From Candidatus Aquidulcis frankliniae (GTDB lineage: Bacteria; Chloroflexota; Limnocylindria; Limnocylindrales; Limnocylindraceae): a stretch of 24,461 nucleotides of DNA. Each line of letters begins with the position of its first letter. Position 1 is the stretch's first letter. The notes under the pieces are model-generated. The model saw only the letters and a list, made by a program, of their open reading frames with translations, was not told where the DNA came from and did not search any database. This document shows, one piece after another, positions 7,207-15,232 of the stretch. The stretch is from the NCBI GenBank assembly GCA_009925905.1, contig RFPZ01000008.1, positions 1 through 24,461 of the forward strand, in the 5' to 3' direction. Position numbers and translations under genes: made by a program.

Positions 7207-8190
7207 ATGGCAGGTCTGGAGTTGCGACGAACAGGAGGGCTGTCGGCCGACAGCTTCTTCCGACGCATCACCGGCACCGGGCTCATCATTCTTGTTGTCG
7301 CGTTGGCCGGGCTCGTTGTTGCTTTCGTCGGCTATAGCAACCCACTCTGGACCATTCAAAGCCCAATCGATTTTTTGACCAGCTCGACCTGGTCCACTGG
7401 GACAATTAACGAGAACGGTGAAATCGTCGATGCGCTCTACGGAGCGCTCGGCGCCATCTTTGGAACGGTTGCCACCAGCCTCATTGCCGTGCTGTTCGCG
7501 GCACCGATTGGCATCCTCGCCGCTATCTTCCTAGTAGAGTTTGCCCCACCTCGACTAGCTGCACCGCTGACATTTATCGTGGAGTTAATTGCCGCAATTC
7601 CATCGGTTGTCTTCGGACTTTGGGCTGCTGGAGATCTTTCAAATCGACTCCGCGACACGATCGAATGGTGGATTGCGTCGTCGTTTGGGCGCTTCATCCC
7701 GTTCCTCTCTGAGGATCCGGAATCGCCTGCAGCGGACAGTGTGTTCCGCGCGGGATTCCTCCTAGCGATCATGATCCTTCCTATGGTCGTTGCCGTGAGT
7801 CGTGAATTCATTCGCTCCGTTCCGATTTCTCTCCGTGAGGGCTACATTGGAATGGGCGCTACAAAGTGGGAGGTCATTCGCGATGTAATTCTCCCAACAG
7901 CCCGCATTGGCCTCATTGGCGGCGTGCTGCTGGCACTCGGTCGCGCAATTGGTGAAACCATTGCAGTAACCATGGTGATCGGCAACGCTGAAGGTGTTCC
8001 TTCGTCGCTCTTCCAGCCTGGCCAAACTGTTGCGAGCAAGATCGCCTCGAATATTGGTGAGGCGTCGGGGCCAGTGGCAATCGGCGCGATGGCTGCGCTC
8101 GGACTTTCACTCTTCCTCATCACGACGGTGATTAGCCTGGTCGTTCGGGTTCTGGTGCGTCGATTCGCGGTGACGGGAGGGCGATCGTGA
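7207..8190 (+). CDS. pstC: Phosphate ABC transporter permease PstC
   Basis: A 327-residue inner-membrane permease forming the phosphate channel with PstA. Six hydrophobic segments are visible. The cytoplasmic EAA loop reads GYIGMGATKWEVIRDVILPTARIGLIGG, followed by LALGRAIGETIAVTMVIGN, the PstC/PstA signature. GAIFGTVATSLIAVLFAAPIGILAAIFLVEFAP and IPSVVFGLWA are also diagnostic of PstC. A ggggggta Shine-Dalgarno-like stretch precedes GTG 7204/ATG 7207; either start is possible and the difference is one residue. It is 114 bases after pstS, separated by a strong stem-loop, and its TGA overlaps the pstA GTG by four bases (GTGA). Confidence 0.95.
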   Translation: MAGLELRRTGGLSADSFFRRITGTGLIILVVALAGLVVAFVGYSNPLWTIQSPIDFLTSSTWSTGTINENGEIVDALYGALGAIFGTVATSLIAVLFAAPIGILAAIFLVEFAPPRLAAPLTFIVELIAAIPSVVFGLWAAGDLSNRLRDTIEWWIASSFGRFIPFLSEDPESPAADSVFRAGFLLAIMILPMVVAVSREFIRSVPISLREGYIGMGATKWEVIRDVILPTARIGLIGGVLLALGRAIGETIAVTMVIGNAEGVPSSLFQPGQTVASKIASNIGEASGPVAIGAMAALGLSLFLITTVISLVVRVLVRRFAVTGGRS

Positions 8191-9062
8191 GCATGCCAGA
8201 AGCATCAATTGCCAAGCTGCTCACCCAGCCGACCTCTGGCGAGCGGGCACGCCAGCGAACGAACAGGGTGATGCGCGTCCTCGTAGGCGTCGCCGCCTTC
8301 CTGGCAATTCTTCCACTAGTGGCGCTCATCCTCTTCGTCCTGCTAAAGGCTGTCCCGTTCCTAGTCCCATCGTTCTTCTTCAATAATCCGCTCGATCAGG
8401 AGCCCGGCATTCTTAATGCGATTGTTGGCTCACTGCAGCTCAGTGGGCTCACCGTCCTCATCAGCGGACCAATTGGCATTGCTGGTGGGGTATACCTCTC
8501 CGAGTTTGCTTCGCCGCGGGTCGTCGCCATCGGTGAGACGGCGATTGACGTAATGCTTGGAGTTCCCAGCATCGTTGCTGGTGTGGTTGCCTACCTAATC
8601 CTTGTGCCCGTACTCGGCTTCTCGGGCTGGGCGGCTGTTGCCGCACTCTCCATCTTGACCCTACCGATCATGATGCGTTCAACTCAAGAGGTGCTTCGCC
8701 TCGTTCCTCAGGCAATTCGTGAGGCCTCGCTTGCGCTTGGCGTGCCGGTGTGGAAGACAGCACTCTACGTGAGCGTGCGCACAGCGCTGCCCGGAATCCT
8801 TACCGGAGTGATTTTGGCTTTTAGCCGCGCGCTCGGCGAAACAGCGCCGCTCCTGATGACGGCCCGAGGTACGAATGCCGAGAACTGGCTCGACTTCAGC
8901 ACCACGATGAATGCCATGCCGATCGTGATCTACCAGTACTCCAATGCCGCGAGTGACCTGCTCATTGGTCAAGCATGGGCAACCGCGCTAATCCTGATGG
9001 TGATTGCACTCACAATCAACGTGCTCGTTCGTGGTCGAACTGTGAATAGCAGAACAGCGTAA
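8187..9062 (+). CDS. pstA: Phosphate ABC transporter permease PstA
   Basis: A 291-residue inner-membrane permease, partner of PstC. The sequence shows six hydrophobic segments, [20 protein letters not shown] and [14 protein letters not shown] at the front, [16 protein letters not shown] in the middle and the EAA loop [29 protein letters not shown] followed by [17 protein letters not shown], which is the PstA signature. It starts at GTG 8187 with ggaggg just upstream and overlaps pstC by four bases; ATG 8193 is a less coupled alternative. pstB follows after 11 bases that contain its own Shine-Dalgarno. Confidence 0.95.
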   Translation: MSMPEASIAKLLTQPTSGERARQRTNRVMRVLVGVAAFLAILPLVALILFVLLKAVPFLVPSFFFNNPLDQEPGILNAIVGSLQLSGLTVLISGPIGIAGGVYLSEFASPRVVAIGETAIDVMLGVPSIVAGVVAYLILVPVLGFSGWAAVAALSILTLPIMMRSTQEVLRLVPQAIREASLALGVPVWKTALYVSVRTALPGILTGVILAFSRALGETAPLLMTARGTNAENWLDFSTTMNAMPIVIYQYSNAASDLLIGQAWATALILMVIALTINVLVRGRTVNSRTA

Positions 9063-9073
9063 GGAGGGAGAAC

Positions 9074-9964
9074 ATGGCAGCAGAGAAGCACAAGGCGGAG
9101 AACACAACAGCAGGTGCCAAGGACGAGCTTGCGCAGGCTTCGGCTCGACCAGCGGCACAAGCCGCGCAGCGTGCCTCGGCCAGCGAGGGTGATGGGGGTC
9201 GCCTGACGCTTGAGAACGTCTCGGCGCGCTACGGCACATTCCGAGCCGTGAAAGATGTGACGTTGGCGGTGCGACCAAAGAGTGTCACGGCCTTGATCGG
9301 CCCGTCCGGCTGCGGCAAGTCGACGCTCATTCGCACCATCAATCGCATGCACGAGACCCTTCCAGGCGCGACAGTCTCCGGCTCCATTGCCCTTGATGGC
9401 GTAGACCTGTACAGCTCCGACGTAGACCCAGTTCGCGCACGCCGCGTTGTGGGCATGGTTTTCCAGAAGCCGAACCCGTTCCCAACGATGTCCATTAGCG
9501 AGAACGTTTCAAGCGGCCTCCGACTGACGGGCGGAGCCTCGAAGAGTGAAATTGCAGGGATCGTTGAAGACTCCCTCCGACGCGCTGCGCTCTGGGACGA
9601 GGTGAAGGACAAACTCAACCAGCCAGGCACTTCGCTCTCCGGTGGGCAGCAGCAGCGACTTTGCATCGCTCGCACGATTGCCGTGAAGCCGCGAGTGGTG
9701 TTGATGGATGAGCCGTGCTCAGCACTCGACCCAGTGGCGACCCTAAAGATTGAAGAGCTCATTCGTGACCTGGCCGCGGAGTACACGATCGTCATCGTGA
9801 CCCACAACATGCAGCAGGCTTCGCGTGTGTCAGATGAGACAGCCTTCTTCTCGATGGATGATGACCGCGCAGGTTATTTGGTGGAGACCGGCCCAACGGC
9901 TGAAATGTTCACCAATCCGAAGCAGGCGCTGACCGAGGGCTACATTCAGGGGCGATTCGGGTGA
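9074..9964 (+). CDS. pstB: Phosphate ABC transporter ATPase PstB
   Basis: The 296-residue cytoplasmic ATPase drives phosphate import. Walker [10 protein letters not shown] lies at 76-84, the Q-loop in [10 protein letters not shown] (a PstB hallmark), the signature as LSGGQQQR, Walker B as [13 protein letters not shown] and the H-loop as VTHNMQQA. The C-terminus ([17 protein letters not shown]) matches the family. PstB proteins usually have 250-260 residues; this one carries about 42 extra N-terminal residues rich in Ala, Glu, Lys and Gln with no recognisable fold. The ATG at 9074 is supported by ggaggg a few bases upstream, so the extension appears to be translated. Its TGA overlaps the following lipoprotein GTG by four bases. 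Confidence 0.96.
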   Translation: MAAEKHKAENTTAGAKDELAQASARPAAQAAQRASASEGDGGRLTLENVSARYGTFRAVKDVTLAVRPKSVTALIGPSGCGKSTLIRTINRMHETLPGATVSGSIALDGVDLYSSDVDPVRARRVVGMVFQKPNPFPTMSISENVSSGLRLTGGASKSEIAGIVEDSLRRAALWDEVKDKLNQPGTSLSGGQQQRLCIARTIAVKPRVVLMDEPCSALDPVATLKIEELIRDLAAEYTIVIVTHNMQQASRVSDETAFFSMDDDRAGYLVETGPTAEMFTNPKQALTEGYIQGRFG

Positions 9965-11049
9965 CCATACGTCACAACATCGCGGCTCTCCTCTCGATCG
10001 CCTTAGTTGCGGTCGCCTGCCGGCCACCCATTGGTGGGAGCGTTGAGCCATCCGCATCATCGATTGCGGGCGAGCTACGCCCGTCGAAGGAGATCTCGGT
10101 CACGGTGCACCTACCCGGCGCTCCTGATGTGTTGACCGCCCCACTGGCGTTTGCCGCCGCATCAGAGACGATTGCCGCCGCTGGGATCACCCTGAACCAG
10201 GTTGCCCCAACTGCAGGTGAGGCACCCTTCCCGCTCGTTGCCTCTAAATCCCGCCTGCAGCTCTACTTCGCCACCCCAGCTGCGGTGCTCGCCTCAGAGA
10301 CGGCACGCTCATCGCTCGTTATGATCGCCAACCTGCAGCAGACCACCTCGATGGCGCTCGTTGCCCCCGCAGGAGGAGCGGCCACAGCTGTCGATTTGAG
10401 CAACACAACGATCCTTGTCCAGGGGATGGTCGGCGACGAAGTGCCCCTCTTGGCTCTCCTCGCGCGGGAGGGTGCCGAGAACGTGACGGTTGAATTCCCA
10501 GCGGACTCCTCGATTCCCCTTGACCTCACTCCACTCTTTGACGGAACGTACGCTGCCGCCTTCCTAACAAGGTATGACGGGCTCGCGCGTGCCCAAGAGT
10601 TCATCTCTTTTGAGACGGGACTCCCGGTCGGGCCTGACGGCATAACCGTTATCGACCTGGGTGACACGTCTGGCGTCAACGGCCTTGGGCTCTGGATGGA
10701 GGAGTCTGTCATCTCCGATGAGGACTTTAATATTGCCGCAGCACTCATTCTGATCGGCCTCACCGATGGCCTCGCCTTCTGTCGAGATGAACCTACAGAG
10801 TGCGCCTCTGTCTTTGAGCAGGGCGGAGAGACCGATCGATTCGGCGACAGCCTCGCTTGGTCCGTTGACCAGTTCAATTCCTCCGTGTGGCCCGCACCAA
10901 AGGGTGTGCTTGACGTCTCATCTGTATCAATTGATGGGATCACGGTAAACACGTCAATCCTTGAACGTGCCATCGCCAATCTCCCTGCGGAGATTGATCG
11001 AATTGGTGAGAGCTGGGAACCGAGCGGAGTCACCCTACCGCTGGAATAG
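9961..11049 (+). CDS. Lipoprotein resembling NMT1/THI5/SsuA-type substrate-binding proteins, in the pst operon
   Basis: This 362-residue protein starts at a GTG overlapping the pstB stop (GTGA), so it is translated with the phosphate importer. The N-terminus is a lipoprotein signal ([13 protein letters not shown], Cys20), which places it on the outer face of the cytoplasmic membrane. The mature part follows the order of the NMT1/THI5/SsuA fold by my reading: strand with [12 protein letters not shown] and an A-rich helix, [15 protein letters not shown], a strand with [59 protein letters not shown], and a late W-containing region ending in alternating helices. Family members bind pyrimidine or thiamine precursors, sulfonates or similar anions. 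Sequence similarity is weak and the ligand unknown. No phoU is seen here, although phoU commonly follows pstB. Confidence 0.7.
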   Translation: MTIRHNIAALLSIALVAVACRPPIGGSVEPSASSIAGELRPSKEISVTVHLPGAPDVLTAPLAFAAASETIAAAGITLNQVAPTAGEAPFPLVASKSRLQLYFATPAAVLASETARSSLVMIANLQQTTSMALVAPAGGAATAVDLSNTTILVQGMVGDEVPLLALLAREGAENVTVEFPADSSIPLDLTPLFDGTYAAAFLTRYDGLARAQEFISFETGLPVGPDGITVIDLGDTSGVNGLGLWMEESVISDEDFNIAAALILIGLTDGLAFCRDEPTECASVFEQGGETDRFGDSLAWSVDQFNSSVWPAPKGVLDVSSVSIDGITVNTSILERAIANLPAEIDRIGESWEPSGVTLPLE

Positions 11050-11127
11050 CAATGCGGCGTTAACTGGCACCTACACCCCCTGCAGTAGGATCTGCGCCCG
11101 CCCAATAGCCCGCTCGTAGGAGTCGGT

Positions 11128-11745
11128 ATGCAAGCAGATCGAGTTCTCATTGCGTCGCGCCACATGGTGCGCGCGACGGTAGTGGCTAGTGCGCTAGTGA
11201 TTGGTGCGACGGTTGGCCGCACCAGCGCCGCGTTTACCGCTACGGCACCAGTCACGGGTGGGGTCAGCTCGGGGGTGGTGTCCTTGAGCACTGGCGGTGT
11301 TGAGCAGCTCACCTTTGGTGGCGCAACGCTTACCAACATTGGCCCTGGCGCAACGTTTAGCCAAACGGTCACGGTGGTGAACGAGTCAACCGTGACAACG
11401 CCGTCGAGTCTCACTGATATCGCGGTGTGGGGCGATATCACGGGCACATCGCTCGAGCCTTCGGGGCTCGGTGCCGTTCTGCAGGTAACCATTACACGGA
11501 GCATTGGCGGTGGCGGTGCGCAGACGCTCTACAACGGGGCGCTCCATGGACTCGCTGCGTTCAGTTCATTTGCCTCGCCAATTGGTCCGGTGTGGACTTC
11601 GGAGAGCGGCGGCACGCTTACGGGCGAAACTGCGAAGAGTGCAGCCTACACCTTCACATTCACGCTGCCAGCAAGTGCCACCACGGGAGCCGACTCGGCT
11701 GTTGCTGTGACCTTTACGTTTGAGGCCCGCAACAAGACGCAATGA
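11128..11745 (+). CDS. Exported TasA/camelysin-like protein (SipW-type substrate)
   Basis: A 205-residue small exported protein. Residues 1-35 form a signal peptide (VRATVVASALVIGATVGRTS) followed by AAFTATAPVTGGVSSGVVSL, the arrangement seen in SipW-dependent proteins (hydrophobic core, A-F-T, then a glycine- and threonine-rich start). The mature part is poor in charge and rich in Thr, Ser, Gly and Val, with alternating beta-type stretches such as FSQTVTVVNES and AAYTFTFTLPASA, as in the TasA/CalY beta sandwich. It lacks cysteines and LPXTG. The start at 11128 has taggag five bases upstream. The next gene, a SipW-type signal peptidase, overlaps its stop (ATGA), which strongly supports an enzyme-substrate pair. 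TasA and CalY build matrix fibres in Bacillus; whether this one polymerises is unknown. Confidence 0.7.
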   Translation: MQADRVLIASRHMVRATVVASALVIGATVGRTSAAFTATAPVTGGVSSGVVSLSTGGVEQLTFGGATLTNIGPGATFSQTVTVVNESTVTTPSSLTDIAVWGDITGTSLEPSGLGAVLQVTITRSIGGGGAQTLYNGALHGLAAFSSFASPIGPVWTSESGGTLTGETAKSAAYTFTFTLPASATTGADSAVAVTFTFEARNKTQ

Positions 11746-12590
11746 GCTGGTTCCGCTGGGTCGCCGCTTGGGTGATTGCCATCGCGTGTGCAGCGCACGT
11801 TGTCGGCGTGCGCATGCTCGTTGTTTCGGGGAACTCAATGAGTCCGAGCATTCGCGATGGCGATCTCGTCTTGACGGTACGTCTCTGGTTGGGCGACTCG
11901 GTGGGGGACATCGTGCTGCTCAAGCGACCGAGCGATGGTCAGCTGCTCTTGCATCGGGTGATCGAACAGGGAGAGGGGTGGCGGCGCACCAAGGGTGACG
12001 CCAGCCTTCAACCGGACGCCGAGCGCATCTCTGATTCGGCGGTGCTCGGTGGCCTGGCTGCAGTCATCCCGACCGGACTCTTGACGTCACTCCCGCTTCA
12101 GCACGTTGCGGCGCAGTTCAGCGCTGGGAGTCGGGTTGGTTTGAGCATCACCTCTGCGTCAGGGGCGCGCGTAGAGATCGGAGCCCCCGTGCTCTCGGGC
12201 ACCGATGCGTTGGGGCAACTGCTACCTGGTGGGCGGGCAACGTGGCTGCTCACCCTAACGCCATGCCCGACCGGAATTGCGGGCGAATGTTCTGGGACGA
12301 CGAACACGCTGCGCATTGATCCGAATCGATTTGTACCTAGCAGCATGGGCGGTGTCGCCCGCTCATTGCGGGCCACTAGCACGTGTCGCCCCCTTGGCAC
12401 CACGACTTGGACAGCGTCCGCGGATTTCTTTACTGCCACCTGGAGTGCGGCAAACCTTGCAACAGGACGACTTGCAACGCTCTCCTCAGGTGCCGCTGCG
12501 ATCGAGTGTCAGGTGCAGGTGACACTCCTTGGGGATCTCACCGCCGCAAATAGCGGCATGGTCCTGCCACTCCGGTGGGGGCCAGAGTGA
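11742..12590 (+). CDS. SipW-type signal peptidase I with a C-terminal extracellular domain
   Basis: A 282-residue protein. Residues 5-23 form an N-terminal membrane anchor; the peptidase part follows with VSGNSMSPSIRDGD (nucleophile Ser32), GDIVLLKRP, LLLHRVIEQ (His71 replaces the Lys of ordinary bacterial signal peptidase I) and TKGDASLQPD. This Ser/His pattern is that of the ER/SipW-type S26B family. The usual second membrane helix is weak or absent, and residues from about 123 onward form an additional domain of about 160 residues with AQFSAGSRVGLSI at its front, four cysteines (CPTGIAGEC, TSTC, IEC) and beta-rich composition. That domain resembles the substrate family more than a protease. 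It overlaps the genes on both sides by four bases and probably cleaves the TasA-like protein and perhaps the LamG protein. Confidence 0.8.
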   Translation: MSWFRWVAAWVIAIACAAHVVGVRMLVVSGNSMSPSIRDGDLVLTVRLWLGDSVGDIVLLKRPSDGQLLLHRVIEQGEGWRRTKGDASLQPDAERISDSAVLGGLAAVIPTGLLTSLPLQHVAAQFSAGSRVGLSITSASGARVEIGAPVLSGTDALGQLLPGGRATWLLTLTPCPTGIAGECSGTTNTLRIDPNRFVPSSMGGVARSLRATSTCRPLGTTTWTASADFFTATWSAANLATGRLATLSSGAAAIECQVQVTLLGDLTAANSGMVLPLRWGPE

Positions 12591-13354
12591 TCCTGCGCCG
12601 TAGGTGGCTCCGCGTTGTCGCACCGCTCGCACTGATCGCCCTTGCCACATCAGGCGCCGCCTGGTCCCCACGCCTTGACCTGCCTCTCACCACCGGTGCG
12701 TGGGGCGCTCCCGGCGGCGTCAACAGTGGGCTGCTCCTCTGGTACGACACCGCAGAGGCTGGCACCATGTCGCTCGCACCGCGTCTTCGCTTTTGGTTCG
12801 ACAAGTCGGGCCAGGCGCAACACGCGCCAGTAAGCGCTGGACCATACCAGCCATATCCAACACTTGCCTCAGGGGTGTCCGGCCTGCAGTTCAGTGGTGC
12901 AGCGGTGCAGCTATCGACAAGCATTCCCTTAGAGCCGATGACGGTGATGCTGGTGTTTCGTCAGGCAAACGAAAGCCTGAGCCATCCGCTAGTGGGGAGT
13001 AGAACGCGCTTCTCTGGAATCTCCATGGAGCTTGGTCGACTGCGCGTCTATAGCAACGGGCAGGCAGTTGGTGCCTCAACAGCGCGCACCCTTACCGGTC
13101 TCACCATAACAACCGTACGTACCGCCGCTGGGGGTACTGATGGCTTTCAATACAACGGCGGGCCAGAGACTACCTTCAGCCTTACGAGCTCCGAGTCCAT
13201 CAACTGGATTGGGGGGATGTTCGTTGCAGGAACGCCTAAGTACTTTGTCGGCACGATCATGGAGGTGCTGATTTGGGGGCGATCGCTCTCGTCAAGCGAG
13301 CTTCAGGCGGCACACCGTGCGCTGGGCGCGAAATGGGGGATTAGCGTCCCTTGA
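12587..13354 (+). CDS. Exported LamG/concanavalin-A-like domain protein
   Basis: A 255-residue protein with an N-terminal signal (ILRRRWLRVVAPLALIALA then TSGAAW) and one jelly-roll domain of the LamG/ConA-lectin class: GLLLWYDTAEAG, LRFWFDKSGQAQHA, GLQFSGAAVQLSTS, MTVMLVFRQAN, ISMELGRLRVYSNG, FVGTIMEVLIWGRSLSSSELQAAHRAL. The W-x-D-x-S-G and 'EVLIWGRSLSSSE' elements are typical of such surface domains, which bind carbohydrate or protein. GTG 12587 overlaps the peptidase stop (GTGA) and is preferred to GTG 12575. It closes a three-gene cassette of exported protein, signal peptidase and lectin-like protein. The ligand is unknown; there is no cell-wall sorting motif or C-terminal anchor. Its last 14 bases overlap the converging glycosyltransferase gene. 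Confidence 0.75.
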   Translation: MILRRRWLRVVAPLALIALATSGAAWSPRLDLPLTTGAWGAPGGVNSGLLLWYDTAEAGTMSLAPRLRFWFDKSGQAQHAPVSAGPYQPYPTLASGVSGLQFSGAAVQLSTSIPLEPMTVMLVFRQANESLSHPLVGSRTRFSGISMELGRLRVYSNGQAVGASTARTLTGLTITTVRTAAGGTDGFQYNGGPETTFSLTSSESINWIGGMFVAGTPKYFVGTIMEVLIWGRSLSSSELQAAHRALGAKWGISVP

Positions 13355-14465
13355 AGATACGGCGCGGGAGTTTGATTGCGAGTCTTGTAGTGAGCGTGAG
13401 CCCTGCAGCGCCAGCAAGCGCATACGGAACGGCGATAGTGAGCAGGTACTGCGGCCACTTGGTTGGCCAGACGAGTAGCGCAATCGCGCCAAGCCCAAGC
13501 CAGATCGCGTAGACTGGCCGTTTGCGGACGAGCGGCACGATTCCGACAAGGGCGAGTGGCAACATCCAGGTATCAAACTTCACAAGAAAAATGTTCTGGC
13601 CGTCGTGCCATGGGACAGATTGTGTGAGCCAGATCAACTGCTGCCACATTGGGTAACCAGTGGATTGCACCTGCTCGCTCGTCGCATAGGCGGGGTGGTA
13701 CGCCGCACTTGCGATCAGGCGGCCAATTGGATCACTCCAGAGATATGGATTCACTGCGAAGAAGGCGATGGCCGCGATGACGCTCCAGCCAATCGCATCC
13801 TTGATTTTGAGAGACTCACCTCGTCGTGCGCGGCGAATGCGGTCAATGACGATGGCGAGCCCTGCAATCGCATACGGGTACTTCGCGCCAACAGCAAGGC
13901 CAATCCCGATCGCCGAAGCCACATAGGCGAGACGACGGCGTCGTGCGTTCGAGATTCCGCGTGCGAACTCATAGAGTGCCACGCTGAGCAGTGAGAAGAG
14001 GAGCGGGACTGATTCGAGCATGACCTGACTCGTGTACTTGATGACCCAGGTGCTTGTTGCGAGGAAGACCGCAGCGACCGGGTTAACGAGCGCCAGGGTG
14101 GTGACGGCGATGACGCCGAACGCCGCCTCCATGCGGCGTACCGCCGTGAGCGTCGGGCGATGCATCAGCTCGTATGGGTTCGCGGTCACTGGGAGTTCTG
14201 GAATGCGTTGGATCGGTTCCGTCCCCATCATCACTGCGGCGATCAGAATCTTCACAAACTGTGGGTGCTCAATGCGATAGTTGTTCTCCAGCAGGATCGA
14301 AGGATTTCCGGTGCGAATCTCATCGGCAAAGATTTGTCCGGCACGCATGTAGTCATCTTCGTCAAAGTCAACGGGGAGTCGCGCCGCCTGAGCGTGGAGG
14401 ATCAGTGAAAGAGCGGTGATCAGCCCAACGGCGCCGAGCTGGAGCGCGCGCGAGGGGCGCCTCAC
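13341..14465 (-). CDS. GT-C membrane glycosyltransferase (GT39/ArnT/PMT-like)
   Basis: A 374-residue polytopic membrane protein with about ten hydrophobic segments. The first extracytoplasmic loop contains VDFDEDDYMRAGQ, the acidic motif placed after helix one in GT-C enzymes that use polyprenyl-phosphate sugars. Further along are IEHPQFVKILIAA, a common substrate-side motif, and MLESVPLLFSLLSVALYE. Length is shorter than full ArnT/PMT (about 500-600). The product probably glycosylates a cell-envelope lipid or exported protein; donor and acceptor cannot be read. An ATG at 14504 is open but would overlap pgl by 43 bases; GTG 14465 overlaps the pgl stop by four (GTGA) and is preferred. It is thus the last gene of the pentose phosphate operon, an unexpected place for it. 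Confidence 0.78.
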   Translation of the reverse strand: MRRPSRALQLGAVGLITALSLILHAQAARLPVDFDEDDYMRAGQIFADEIRTGNPSILLENNYRIEHPQFVKILIAAVMMGTEPIQRIPELPVTANPYELMHRPTLTAVRRMEAAFGVIAVTTLALVNPVAAVFLATSTWVIKYTSQVMLESVPLLFSLLSVALYEFARGISNARRRRLAYVASAIGIGLAVGAKYPYAIAGLAIVIDRIRRARRGESLKIKDAIGWSVIAAIAFFAVNPYLWSDPIGRLIASAAYHPAYATSEQVQSTGYPMWQQLIWLTQSVPWHDGQNIFLVKFDTWMLPLALVGIVPLVRKRPVYAIWLGLGAIALLVWPTKWPQYLLTIAVPYALAGAAGLTLTTRLAIKLPRRIFKGR

Positions 14466-15232
14466 GCGGGAAGCTTCGCGGCTGAGGCCGCATCGAGCAA
14501 CCATGTTGCCGCAGGGATCAGCGCAGCCTTCGCTGGAGCTTCAATCACCGTTGTGGAGCTACTGAAGATCCGTGCGAGCGCATCGGCTTTCCCAGCACCA
14601 GGGGCAAGAGCGATTACCTCTCGTGCGCTGCGGACAATCTCAACCGAGAAGGAGAGTCGCGGCACGTGTGGCTCGATGTGGGTCGGGGCTGGAACTCCCG
14701 CGGCGACCGGCGCTCCGTCACGGGCGAGCGGTGAATCGGGGAAAACGCTCAAGCAGTGGCCATCTCCGCCAATGCCGATCAGCACCAAGTCAAAGATCGG
14801 GAAGCCCGTTTGCGTGTGCGGCACCCCAGCACCGCGGAGCTCGGCAAGGTAGGTGCTAACGGCGCTTGGCGCATCGGAGGCGGTTGTCGGCCAGGGGTGA
14901 ACGGCGCTGGGCGAAAGTGGAGAGGGTGTACCGTCGGCCCCCCCACTCAGCAACTGGGAGTCGAGGGGGACCACGTTTGAGAGTGGATCAACTCGTGGCA
15001 CGAATCGGTCATCACCAAACCAGATTTGCGTCTGCGCCCATGGCATCCGTGCCTCCCGTGAAGATTCACGCAGTGCGCGGTAGAGCGCCGCGGGTGTTGA
15101 GCCGCCAGTTGTGCAGAGATGGAATACTCCGCGCGCCGCCACGGCAGTGATCGCCGCTTCAACTACTCGGTCGGCTGCTACCGCTGCAACGTCCGATGCG
15201 TCATTTAGGATGCGGACCGTCGCGTCGCTCAT
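14462..15232 (-). CDS. pgl: 6-Phosphogluconolactonase
   Basis: The 256-residue cytosolic enzyme hydrolyses 6-phosphogluconolactone to 6-phosphogluconate, the second step of the oxidative pentose phosphate pathway. Motifs: TTGGSTPAALY (phosphate/sugar site), WFGDDRFVP in place of the usual W-x-D-E-R, and LIGIGGDGHCLSVFPDS corresponding to GxGxDGHTASLFP, with the catalytic His retained. The DevB/SOL-type length (about 230-260) agrees. ATG 15232 overlaps the opcA stop by four bases; an ATG at 15247 would only add five residues within opcA. It sits between opcA and the glycosyltransferase, both with four-base overlaps. Confidence 0.9.
   Translation of the reverse strand: MSDATVRILNDASDVAAVAADRVVEAAITAVAARGVFHLCTTGGSTPAALYRALRESSREARMPWAQTQIWFGDDRFVPRVDPLSNVVPLDSQLLSGGADGTPSPLSPSAVHPWPTTASDAPSAVSTYLAELRGAGVPHTQTGFPIFDLVLIGIGGDGHCLSVFPDSPLARDGAPVAAGVPAPTHIEPHVPRLSFSVEIVRSAREVIALAPGAGKADALARIFSSSTTVIEAPAKAALIPAATWLLDAASAAKLPA

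Noticed and set aside
11060..11076. TTAACT and CTACAC with an 11-base spacing upstream of the TasA-like gene, as a second Pho box
   Set aside because: Only two units, and the second matches the pstS consensus poorly; not distinguishable from chance.
10263..11504. Long open frame on the reverse strand opposite the pst lipoprotein and the TasA-like gene
   Set aside because: It spans two forward genes with signal peptides and Shine-Dalgarno sites, has a serine/threonine/arginine-rich translation with no recognisable motif, and no start signal; it is a high-GC shadow.
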